In this document: positions 37,127 to 45,115 of the stretch, piece by piece
Layout of the letters: every line of letters starts with the position of its first letter
Position numbering within the stretch: the first letter of the stretch is position 1
Assembly (NCBI RefSeq): GCF_026625785.1
Contig: NZ_CP113063.1
Span: 992,001 to 1,056,000 of the forward strand
Source: Gordonia sp. SL306
GTDB taxonomy: Bacteria; Actinomycetota; Actinomycetes; Mycobacteriales; Mycobacteriaceae
Direction: 5' to 3'
Length of the DNA stretch: 64,000 bases
Position numbers and translations under genes: made by a program
The notes under the pieces: generated by a model
Databases searched by the model: none
What the model saw: only the letters and a program-made list of their open reading frames with translations
What the model was told of the DNA's origin: nothing

Positions 37127-38695
37127 ATGTCCGCACCTTCTGCCGACGTCGCGACCGCACATGAGAGTGCGGCAGGCGAAAGCGTCATCAAACTCGGGTA
37201 TCACCAGAACCTCACCAACTCCGATCTCGCGCCACTCAAAGAGCAGAAGTGGACGTGGTACAACATCTTCGCGTTCTGGATGTCCGACGTGCACAGCGTC
37301 GGCGGTTACGTGTTCGCGGGCAGTCTGTTCGCACTCGGCATCGCAGCGTGGCAGGTGCTCGTCGCACTGGTGGTCGGCATCATCGCCGTCAACCTGCTCT
37401 GCAACCTGGTGGCCAAACCATCGCAGCTGGCCGGCGTCCCGTATCCGGTGACCACGCGCGTTGCGTTCGGCGTCAAAGGCGCCAACATCCCCGCGATCAT
37501 CCGTGGTTGCATCGCCGTCGTCTGGTACGGCATCCAGACCTACTTGGCCTCGGTCGCTTTCGGTCTGCTCGCTCTGAAGTTCTGGCCGGGCCTCGAGCCG
37601 TGGGGCGACGTCGATCAGCACGGCTTTCTCGGGTTGAGCGTTCTGGGCTGGGCAGGTTTCATCCTGATGTGGGTCCTGCAGGCGTTCGTGTTCTGGAACG
37701 GCATGGACACCATCCGCAAGTTCATCGACTTCTGCGGTCCCGCAGTGTATGTCGTGATGGTGGCGCTGGCGGCATACCTCATCGTGAAGGCGGGGTGGAG
37801 CAATGTCAGCCTCGACCTGTCGACCGGACCAGGATTGTCCGGATGGTCGTCGGTCACCCAGATGCTCAGCGCCTTCGCCCTGGTGGTCTCCTACTTCTCC
37901 GGTCCGATGCTCAACTTCGGCGACTTCTCGCGGTACGGCAAATCGTTCGCCGAAGTGAAGAAGGGCAATTTCTGGGGTCTGCCGGTCAACTTCCTGTTCT
38001 TCTCGCTCCTGGTCGTCTGCACTGTCTCCGCCGGCGCAACGGTGATCGGTCACGACGAGGACGGCAACATCATCACCGACCCCGTGCACATCGTCGACCA
38101 GATCGACAACACCACCGCCGCCGTGCTCGGTGTGCTGACGTTCGCGATCGCCACGATCGGCATCAACATCGTGGCGAACTTCGTCTCCCCCGCCTTCGAT
38201 TTCTCGAATGTGGCGCCCACCAAGATCACCTGGCGCACCGGCGGCATGATCGCCGCCGTCGGCTCGGTGCTGATCACCCCGTGGAATCTGTTCAACAACC
38301 CCACCGCCATCCACTACACGATGGACACGCTCGGAGCGGTGATCGGTCCGCTGTTCGGCATCCTGATCATCGACTTCTACCTCATCAGGAAACAGCGGAT
38401 CGAGGTCGACGACCTGTTCAGCATGGACCCGGGCAAGTCCTACTCGTATCGCAACGGCTGGAACCCGGTCGCGGTGATCTCGGTGATCATCGCCTCGATC
38501 CTCCCGATCAGCTTCGTCATCTGGGGCACCGCATATCAGGCCAGCTTCACCTGGTTCATGGGAGCCGCCGCAGGCGCGGTGGTGTACTGGCTCGGGATGA
38601 AGTTCGCGCCGACGAGTTTCATCTATGACTCGGGCGAGGTCCCCGCGGTGCTGCCGACCGCCAAGGACGGCAAGCTCGAACCGTCAGCGCTGTAA
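37127..38695 (+). CDS. NCS1 family nucleobase/hydantoin permease
   Basis: 522 residues with about twelve membrane helices. NCS1 carriers import cytosine, allantoin, hydantoins, uracil or thiamine with a cation. Typical features: the N-terminal LGYHQNLTNSDLAPLKEQKW near 22, WMSDVHSVGGYVFAG in helix 1, the FGVKGANIPAIIRG loop, and FVSPAFDFSNVAP with the acidic LFSMDPGKSYSYRNGWNP toward the end. The substrate cannot be read directly. Neighbouring deaminases, amidase and racemase suggest a cyclic nitrogen compound. It is the first gene of a plus-strand group with its own promoter region. Confidence 0.93.
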   Translation: MSAPSADVATAHESAAGESVIKLGYHQNLTNSDLAPLKEQKWTWYNIFAFWMSDVHSVGGYVFAGSLFALGIAAWQVLVALVVGIIAVNLLCNLVAKPSQLAGVPYPVTTRVAFGVKGANIPAIIRGCIAVVWYGIQTYLASVAFGLLALKFWPGLEPWGDVDQHGFLGLSVLGWAGFILMWVLQAFVFWNGMDTIRKFIDFCGPAVYVVMVALAAYLIVKAGWSNVSLDLSTGPGLSGWSSVTQMLSAFALVVSYFSGPMLNFGDFSRYGKSFAEVKKGNFWGLPVNFLFFSLLVVCTVSAGATVIGHDEDGNIITDPVHIVDQIDNTTAAVLGVLTFAIATIGINIVANFVSPAFDFSNVAPTKITWRTGGMIAAVGSVLITPWNLFNNPTAIHYTMDTLGAVIGPLFGILIIDFYLIRKQRIEVDDLFSMDPGKSYSYRNGWNPVAVISVIIASILPISFVIWGTAYQASFTWFMGAAAGAVVYWLGMKFAPTSFIYDSGEVPAVLPTAKDGKLEPSAL

Positions 38696-38698
38696 CGC

Positions 38699-38740
38699 CG
38701 GCACGGGAACGTCGGCACGGGAACGTCGGCGCGGGAACGC
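38699..38740 (+). repeat. Three tandem 14-base repeats
   Basis: The unit CGGCACGGGAACGT occurs twice exactly and a third time with two changes, just after the permease stop. The tract lies inside the 73-base gap before the racemase gene. It may be a simple replication-slippage product or a weak mRNA structure. Confidence 0.85.
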
Positions 38741-38768
38741 CTGAATCCAGAGGAGTAACAGAGAGACG

Positions 38769-39497
38769 ATGCGCATCTGCGTCATCAACCCGAACACCGC
38801 GACGGCGATGACCGACGTCATCGCCGTCGCGGCGCGTTCCGTGGCCCGACCGGACGCCTCGATCGTCGCCGTCACCTCGTCGATGGGGCCGGCGTCCATC
38901 GAGAGCCACTACGACGAGGCCTTGGCGGTCCCCGGGCTCCTGCGCGCCATCGCCGAGCATCCCGATCACGACGGCTATCTCGTCGCGTGCTTCGGAGACC
39001 CCGGTCTCGATGCCGCGCGCGAGCTGGCCGACGCCCCGGTGATGGGGATCGCCGAGGCTGCCATGCATCTCGCCGCCACTCTCGGACGCGGGTTCTCGAT
39101 CGTGACCACCTTGGACCGTACGATCGGCCGCGCGGGAGATCTGGTCGAGCACTACGGATTCACTCGTCAGTGCCGAGGCATCCATGCCTGCGACATCCCG
39201 GTCCTCGAACTCGAGTCCAACCCGGCGACCGCGGAGATCCTCGAGAAGGCGTGCCGCGAGGCACTGCACGCCGACGGATCCGACGTGATCGTCCTGGGTT
39301 GTGCCGGGATGGCCGACCTGGCCCACCGCATCAGCGGCACAATCGGCGCCCCGGTGATCGACGGCGTAGCCGCCGGAGTCGGCATGCTGTCGTCGATGGC
39401 CGCGATGGGCCTGCGCACCGGAATCGCGTCCGGCGAGTTCGCCACTCCCCCACCGAAGATCTACTCCGGGCCGCTGGAGGACTTCGGGAAAACATGA
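38769..39497 (+). CDS. Asp/Glu/hydantoin racemase family protein
   Basis: 242 residues, cofactor-independent racemase fold. It starts RICVINPNTATAMTD, a family hallmark. The two catalytic cysteines are in VACFGDPGL near 74 and VLGCAGMADL near 178. Relatives racemise 5-substituted hydantoins (HyuE) or allantoin. Adjacent genes deal with import and hydrolysis of N-heterocycles, consistent with a hydantoin or ureide substrate. Which stereoisomer or compound is used cannot be told. Confidence 0.9.
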   Translation: MRICVINPNTATAMTDVIAVAARSVARPDASIVAVTSSMGPASIESHYDEALAVPGLLRAIAEHPDHDGYLVACFGDPGLDAARELADAPVMGIAEAAMHLAATLGRGFSIVTTLDRTIGRAGDLVEHYGFTRQCRGIHACDIPVLELESNPATAEILEKACREALHADGSDVIVLGCAGMADLAHRISGTIGAPVIDGVAAGVGMLSSMAAMGLRTGIASGEFATPPPKIYSGPLEDFGKT

Positions 39498-39935
39498 CCT
39501 TCGCCCGATCCGCGTCGTCGTCGGTGGCGTTCGCGTTCCCGGCGTCGGCGGGCATGTTTGGCCGCCACCCGGCTCGTGGAGCGATTCTCGTTCCCTGAGG
39601 AGCGAGCTTGCGAGGGTCTCGAAGGGGCGGCGTCGTGGTGTCCGGCTCCGGCACATCAGCCTTTCGCTGATCGAGTAGCTCCGGAGCGCCGGCGGAGGAG
39701 TGTATCAGCAGATGGACCGTCCGGTCATGACCGTCGACCAGGTCGGTGCTCCACGGATTTCGGACTTCCACCCAAACCGAAACTCCGGGGTAACACGACC
39801 GAAACCATTGCCGCAGATAGTCACTAATGCACATGATCGACCCGTCCGCGACCTCGCGGTGACGATCCGGGTGACCAGATTCCGGGACAGGGTTCCACTC
39901 CGCAGCTCTGTGCTGCGGCCTGCCCGGAGGTACTC
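39498..39935. other. 438-base intergenic region with repeat-like elements
   Basis: No supported gene. Around 39580-39630 the sequence CCCTGAGGAGCGAGCTTG and, about 50 bases later, TGATCGAGTAGCTCCGGAGC resemble dispersed intergenic palindromic elements that I associate with Gordonia and relatives. This is memory, not a search. The AT-richer part near 39810-39840 before the deaminase gene is the likely promoter. Confidence 0.45.
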
Positions 39936-41300
39936 ATGGCCGAGAAGCCGTGCGATCTGCTGATCAGCAACGCCTACATCTACGTCGACACCGACTGGGA
40001 AGTCCCCGACGGTTGGATCGCCATCTCGGATGGTCGCGTCCACAGCATCGGGACGGCCACCGACGAGACCCCCGACGCGAGGACCCGGATCGACGCCCAG
40101 GGAAAACTTGTCACGCCCGGCCTGATCAACGTCCACCACCACATGTATCAGAACCTGACCCGTTCATTTGCGCCGGTGGTCAACGCCGGACTCTTCGACT
40201 GGCTGACCACGCTCTACCCGCTGTGGGCGCAGATCGACGACGAGGCCGTCTACCTGTCCACCTGGGTCGCGATGGCGGAACTGTTACTCGGCGGTTGCAC
40301 CCTGTCGTCCGACCACATGTACCTGCATCCGCGAGATGGGTTGATAGACGCGCAGATCCGAGCTTCGCGTGATCTCGGATTCCGTTTCTACGCCAATCGG
40401 GGCTCGATGACCCGCTCCACTGCCGACGGCGGGTTGCCACCCGTGCAGGTCGTCCAGGAACCCGACGTGATCCTCGCCGATTCCGAGCGGCTCATCGACA
40501 AATTTCACGACCCCTCGCCGGGCGCGATGTCGCGCGTCGCGCTGGCGCCGTGCTCGCCGTTCTCGGTCACCGCCCAACTCATGTCGGATACCGCGGCCCT
40601 GGCCGAGAGCCGCGACGTCCGCCTGCACACCCACCTGGCCGAAGATCACGACGAACTGGCGTACTGCCAGGAGGTGTACGGCATGAGCCCGGTCGACTAC
40701 TTCGACAGCGTGGGCTGGATGCAATCACGTTCCTGGGTGGCACATTTCATCTATCCATCCGACGACGAACAGGCGCGGATGGGCGCGGCCGGAGTCGGGG
40801 TCGCGCACTGCCCGAGTTCGAACATGCTCATCGGTGGCGGAACCGCCGACGTCGCGCGGCTTCGCGCACTCGGCGCTCCGGTCGGCCTCGGGTGCGACGG
40901 GTCGGCGTCCACGGATCACGGGTCGATGTGGCTCGAGGCCCGTGCCGCTCTGACGCTGGGTCGCTACCGGGGCGGATCGACCGCGATGACCGCCCGCGAC
41001 GTGCTGAACATCGCGACGCGCGGCAGTGCGGCCTGCCTCGGCTGGGACGACGAGACCGGTCACCTGAGCCCCGGCGCGTGCGCCGACCTCGTCATCTGGA
41101 CCGGCTCGGCCATGGCACTCGCCGGCGCGATCACCGACCCGGTGGAGGCGTGGTTGCGATGCGGCCCGATGTCGGCCGACACCACCATCGTGGCAGGCCG
41201 GATTCTCGTCCGCGACGGACAGATTCAGAATTCCGCCGCGTCCGACATCGTCACCGCACACACCGTCGAGGCTCGGCGTATCCAAGGAGTGGCAGTCTGA
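39936..41300 (+). CDS. 8-oxoguanine-deaminase-like amidohydrolase
   Basis: 454 residues, amidohydrolase superfamily, AtzA/TrzN branch. Metal and catalytic motifs: NVHHHMYQNLTRSF near 65, HTHLAEDHDE near 232, a histidine in AHFIYPSDDE near 270 and the catalytic Asp in GCDGSASTDHG near 323. HHMYQNLTR is the pattern of 8-oxoguanine deaminases, which convert 8-oxoguanine to urate; related enzymes act on other purines or triazines. The ATG has CGGAGG upstream. It follows the racemase on the same strand but after a long gap, so it may have its own promoter. Confidence 0.85.
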   Translation: MAEKPCDLLISNAYIYVDTDWEVPDGWIAISDGRVHSIGTATDETPDARTRIDAQGKLVTPGLINVHHHMYQNLTRSFAPVVNAGLFDWLTTLYPLWAQIDDEAVYLSTWVAMAELLLGGCTLSSDHMYLHPRDGLIDAQIRASRDLGFRFYANRGSMTRSTADGGLPPVQVVQEPDVILADSERLIDKFHDPSPGAMSRVALAPCSPFSVTAQLMSDTAALAESRDVRLHTHLAEDHDELAYCQEVYGMSPVDYFDSVGWMQSRSWVAHFIYPSDDEQARMGAAGVGVAHCPSSNMLIGGGTADVARLRALGAPVGLGCDGSASTDHGSMWLEARAALTLGRYRGGSTAMTARDVLNIATRGSAACLGWDDETGHLSPGACADLVIWTGSAMALAGAITDPVEAWLRCGPMSADTTIVAGRILVRDGQIQNSAASDIVTAHTVEARRIQGVAV

Positions 41301-41345
41301 CGACGGCACCGTCTCGGCCCCGTCAGGCTCAGCCGTGCAGCCGCC

Positions 41346-42587
41346 TCAGGCCTTCATCGTGACGTTCTTCGCCGCGAGCAGTGTGGACAGCGCCTGCGGG
41401 ACGAGGGCCAGCCCCAGCACAGACATCGCCAGATTCCAGGACCCGGTGACGTCGTGCAGAGCGCCGATCGCGATCGGACCGATCGCGGCCACCACATAGC
41501 CGACCGACTGGGCCATCCCCGACACCTGGCCGGTGGCCACCGTCGACGGGCTTCGCAGCACCATGAACAACAGCACCAGGCTGATCGAGGCGCCCGGACC
41601 GAACATGATCATGATGACCCAGAGCGTCGTCCACACGTGAACGGTCACCAGCCCGATGAACCCTGCCGCGCACACGGCCACCACACCCAGGGTGATGGCC
41701 CGCTGATCGGCGAACCTTCCGGCGACGATGGGGATCAGCAGTGAGGCGGTCAACGCCACGACCTGGCCGATGGCCAGAGTGGTCCCGGCCTCGCCCGCTG
41801 TCCGGCCGTGGTCGATGAGGTACTGGGGCAGCCACGCACTGAAGGTGTAGAAGATGATCGATTGTGAAGCCATGAAGATCGTTATGGCCCAGGCGATCCG
41901 GTTCCGCCACAAGGACGTGGGCGTGCTGGTCACTGCCACTCGATGGACCCGAGTCAGCTGCGGAACCCAGACAACCAGCGCCACCACCGCGAGCAGCGTC
42001 CACGACGTCAGCGTCAGGCGCCAGTTGCCGTCGTCCAGATCGTCGATCGGGATGGTCAGGGCGGCGGCGACCGCCGCCCCGCCCGAGAGCGTCATCGAGT
42101 ACAGCCCCGTCATCAGACCCGAGCGGTGTGCGAAATCGCGTTTGATGAGTGCGGGCAGCACCACGTTGCAGATGCCGATCGCCGTTCCGATCACCGCCGA
42201 GCCCAGGAGCAGACTCGTAATGTTCGGTACGAATCGCAGACCCATGCCCAGGATCAGGAAGATCAGCGAGCCGAAGATGGTCCGTTCGATCCCGTACCGC
42301 GCGGCGATGCGTGGCGCGATCGGGGCGCTGAACCCGAAGAACAGCACCGGCAGAGTGGTCAGCAATCCGGCTGCCGCACTGCTGAACCCGAGGTCGCCCA
42401 TGATGTCGTCGACCAGCGGCGCCACCGAGACCACCGGCGGGCGAAGGTTGGCGGCCACGAGCATGATGCCGACCGCTGCGACGACGGCGGCGATCCCCCT
42501 CGGGGCATTGCCGCCCGACGACACGTCGGCCGTGCGTTCCGGCTCCGTCAGGACCGACGACGACTCCGCCTGCCTATCGCCCGTCAA
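41346..42587 (-). CDS. CynX/NimT-type MFS transporter
   Basis: 413 residues, about twelve membrane helices. NLRPPVVSVAPLVDDI after helix 1 is the signature of the CynX/NimT group, whose members carry cyanate, nitroimidazoles or other small anions. The first ~30 residues are hydrophilic. The start overlaps the GntR gene behind it, so regulator and carrier are co-expressed. Placed at the edge of the island, it may import a substrate or export a product such as cyanate or an organic acid. Confidence 0.9.
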   Translation of the reverse strand: MTGDRQAESSSVLTEPERTADVSSGGNAPRGIAAVVAAVGIMLVAANLRPPVVSVAPLVDDIMGDLGFSSAAAGLLTTLPVLFFGFSAPIAPRIAARYGIERTIFGSLIFLILGMGLRFVPNITSLLLGSAVIGTAIGICNVVLPALIKRDFAHRSGLMTGLYSMTLSGGAAVAAALTIPIDDLDDGNWRLTLTSWTLLAVVALVVWVPQLTRVHRVAVTSTPTSLWRNRIAWAITIFMASQSIIFYTFSAWLPQYLIDHGRTAGEAGTTLAIGQVVALTASLLIPIVAGRFADQRAITLGVVAVCAAGFIGLVTVHVWTTLWVIMIMFGPGASISLVLLFMVLRSPSTVATGQVSGMAQSVGYVVAAIGPIAIGALHDVTGSWNLAMSVLGLALVPQALSTLLAAKNVTMKA

Positions 42588-43261
42588 GCCAGCCCCCGCA
42601 GCGCCGCATCGAGGTAGGAATGGACCGCGGCCCGGGCGGCAGCTGCATCACCGGCCTCGATCGCGTCGACCACGCCGACGTGGCCAGATGGATGATCACC
42701 GGCCGCCAACGTTGCCTCCACGACACTTTCGTGCAGGCGCTGCATCACCTCCACGATGCCGTCGTAGAGTTCGAGCAGCAGACGATTGCCCGAGATCTCG
42801 ACCAACGTGGCGTGAAATGCTATGTCCTCCTGCGTATATCCCGCCACATCACCGATGGCGAAAGCATGCTCCGCGGCCCGCAGACGCATGCGCAACCCGG
42901 CGACCTCCTCGGCCGAGGCACTCTGGGCGGCGGCAGCCGCAGCCTCGACCTCGATGGCCCGACGCGCGCCGAGCAGGTCGTGCTGGGCCGACCCCGGAAC
43001 GCAGCTCTCGATCGCCGCCGCAAGCAGGTTGCGACTACGCACATAAGTACCGTCGCCGCGCCGCGGGACGAGCATTCCGGCATGTTCCAGAGCTCGTACC
43101 GCCTCGCGGATCGTGTTGCGCCCCACACCGAACATCGCCACGAGGGCCGGTTCGGGAGGGATCCGCTCACCTACTGCCCACTCACCGGACCTGATGAGAT
43201 CCCGCATCCGGTCCACCACGAGCTCGCTGGTCCGTCGCGGCGGGGTGATCACGTCGTTCAT
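42584..43261 (-). CDS. FadR-type GntR regulator (FCD)
   Basis: 225 residues. The winged helix has VVDRMRDLIRSGEWAVGERI, PPEPALVAMFGVGRNTIREA and GDGTYV; the FCD domain follows from about 85. The ATG at 43261 (MNDVITPP) is preferred over a GTG three codons upstream, because the operator-like palindromes lie immediately before it. Its stop overlaps the MFS gene start by four bases, so it probably represses its own operon until a substrate appears. Confidence 0.88.
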   Translation of the reverse strand: MNDVITPPRRTSELVVDRMRDLIRSGEWAVGERIPPEPALVAMFGVGRNTIREAVRALEHAGMLVPRRGDGTYVRSRNLLAAAIESCVPGSAQHDLLGARRAIEVEAAAAAAQSASAEEVAGLRMRLRAAEHAFAIGDVAGYTQEDIAFHATLVEISGNRLLLELYDGIVEVMQRLHESVVEATLAAGDHPSGHVGVVDAIEAGDAAAARAAVHSYLDAALRGLA

Positions 43262-43273
43262 GGCAAACACCCT

Positions 43274-43286
43274 AACATCCCATGTT
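43274..43286. promoter_or_regulatory. Candidate GntR3 operator
   Basis: AACAT-CCC-ATGTT is a perfect 13-base palindrome 13 bases before the GntR3 start codon. It sits inside a wider CAAACA...TGTTTG inverted repeat (43264-43288). The position suggests autoregulation. Its half-site differs from that of the operator near 34.4 kb, in line with a separate regulator. Confidence 0.5.
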
Positions 43287-43324
43287 TGGCGACGAGGAAG
43301 CGTCCGTGCATGGGCGAGGAGGCA

Positions 43325-43753
43325 TCACCCCGAGACGTCGAGCGAGGCGATCACCTTGGTCGGCTCGATCCACACCACGAGCTCGCCGGGGACCCCGTTG
43401 CGGTCGCCGAACTCTTCGGCACGGTCGGCTCCCATGTAGCGCGCACCGCAGAGTGTCGCGATCCGCTTCACCTCGTCGAGATCGTCAGCGGTCACCGCCC
43501 GGCCTTGGATCTGAACGAAGGCGTACGGCGGCTCGGGGAGGTCGACCGTCAAGACCACGCGCGAATCTCGTTGCATGCAGCGGGCTTTCGATGTGCCCGA
43601 CCCCGTGTTGAAGGCAATGCGGTCCCCGTCCAGCACAAACCAGACCGGCGCGGCGAGCGGCCTGCCGTCGGCGGCGAGGTAACCGAGGTGGCCCGTCCGG
43701 GTACCGCCGGTCAGGAACTCACGGATGTCGGGATCGTCCAGGGATGCGGCCAT
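43325..43753 (-). CDS. PPOX-class (probably F420- or flavin-dependent) oxidoreductase
   Basis: 142 residues of split-barrel fold: GHLGYLAADGRPLAAPVWFVLDG split over two strands, IAFNTGSGTSKARCM, SRVVLTVDLPEPPYAFVQIQG and ELVVWIEPTKV. It matches the pyridoxamine-phosphate-oxidase-like family common in F420-using actinobacteria. The substrate is unknown. It stands alone, 36 bases before the mftG end on the same strand, but there is no overlap to show co-transcription. Confidence 0.83.
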   Translation of the reverse strand: MAASLDDPDIREFLTGGTRTGHLGYLAADGRPLAAPVWFVLDGDRIAFNTGSGTSKARCMQRDSRVVLTVDLPEPPYAFVQIQGRAVTADDLDEVKRIATLCGARYMGADRAEEFGDRNGVPGELVVWIEPTKVIASLDVSG

Positions 43754-43789
43754 GTCCCCACCATACGGCCCGGGCGCGTCGGCACACGG

Positions 43790-45115
43790 TCAGCGATCAG
43801 CCAGCACGGCAGCGATTCGGCATGCGAGCATCATGATCGTGGCGTGCGGCCCGCTGCGCCCAGCGGTCGGCAGGATCGATCCGTCGACGATCCGTAGACC
43901 TCGGACCCCGGAGACACCGCCGAGCTCGTCGGTACGGGTTCCCATGGGCATGCTGCCCCACGCATGCTGCGAGGTCCGTACGACGGGGTCGACCGCCACC
44001 GAACCGGGCTCGACGATGTCGGCGAACACGGCAGACCGCAGCATGTCGGTCACCGCCGCCACGCCCCGCTCGAGCCGGGCTGCCTCCGCCAAGTCGACGA
44101 CACCGAGATCGACGATCGGATCGCCACCGATGACGCGTACCGCGCCTCGGGTACCCGGACGCATCGCGGCGACGCCGATGGCGGGCCCGACCGGCGGAAG
44201 ACCTTCGACGTAGCGAGCCATATCACTGCTGTAGCAACGTATCTCGAGATCATCGGCGGTGTGGACCACCGACTGCAGCAACGCGGTCGGCGGGCCGTCG
44301 ACACGGCTACGGTAGTGAACCAGCACCTCGCGGTGCTCACGGACGGCCAGGACATCGCGATCGGCAGCCCCTGCGAGTCCCGACCGCAGCAGGATCACGG
44401 CGGTGCCGATCGCGCCTGCGCAGAGAATCACCTCGCCGGTACCGACCACGGCGTCACCCACGACGACCCCGGTGACCTCGGCGCCGGACCGCCGCAGCCC
44501 GGCGACTTCGGCGTCCGCACAGATGGTGAGATTCGTCCGGTCCAGCGCGCCACGCAGGTACGCCTCCGCCGCAGTACGACGCACCATGCCGTCCCGGTTC
44601 GACCGTACCCGGTTGAGCCCGACGATCGGCCACGCGTCGGCCGGCGGTCGCACCGGAACGATGTCGCTCCAATAGGATTCGAATCGGGTAGCGACCTCGG
44701 CCAGCTCGTCGTCGGTGAACGGTGACACGCTCATCGTCCCACCGCGGCCGTCCAGCTCTGCGTAGGAGGCGCCGATCTCGTCCGGGCGCCATCCGGAAGG
44801 CCAGTCCGCGAAGTCGCCGGCATGCCACCTCATGAAGTAACCGCCGTTCACCGAGGAAGACCCGCCCAGCCCGCGACCGCGGACCACGGCGAGGCCCGAT
44901 GGCTCCTCGTGCGAAACGGCATAGGGCGAACCGAAGGCGATCGGCAGGCCGCGGAGATCGCGAACCGCTTCGGTGGGCCATTGCGACGATCCGCGCTCGA
45001 TCAGGAGGACGGTCCGGTCCGGATCGCGGGACAACCGCTCCGCGACCACACACCCCGCGCTCCCGGCGCCGACGATCACCACATCGGCGGTCGCGGGGAG
45101 ATCGCCGAGGGTCAT
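43790..45115 (-). CDS. mftG: MftG, GMC-type mycofactocinol dehydrogenase
   Basis: 441 residues, glucose-methanol-choline oxidoreductase family. It starts ADVVIVGAGSAGCVVAERLS (FAD-binding GxGxxG), with RGRGLGGSSSVNGG near 80 and the C-terminal His region TSQHAWGSMPMG. In the mycofactocin system MftG moves electrons from reduced mycofactocin toward the respiratory chain. The ATG at 45115 overlaps the mftF stop (ATGA). Frames upstream in the same phase are not part of the gene. Confidence 0.93.
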   Translation of the reverse strand: MTLGDLPATADVVIVGAGSAGCVVAERLSRDPDRTVLLIERGSSQWPTEAVRDLRGLPIAFGSPYAVSHEEPSGLAVVRGRGLGGSSSVNGGYFMRWHAGDFADWPSGWRPDEIGASYAELDGRGGTMSVSPFTDDELAEVATRFESYWSDIVPVRPPADAWPIVGLNRVRSNRDGMVRRTAAEAYLRGALDRTNLTICADAEVAGLRRSGAEVTGVVVGDAVVGTGEVILCAGAIGTAVILLRSGLAGAADRDVLAVREHREVLVHYRSRVDGPPTALLQSVVHTADDLEIRCYSSDMARYVEGLPPVGPAIGVAAMRPGTRGAVRVIGGDPIVDLGVVDLAEAARLERGVAAVTDMLRSAVFADIVEPGSVAVDPVVRTSQHAWGSMPMGTRTDELGGVSGVRGLRIVDGSILPTAGRSGPHATIMMLACRIAAVLADR

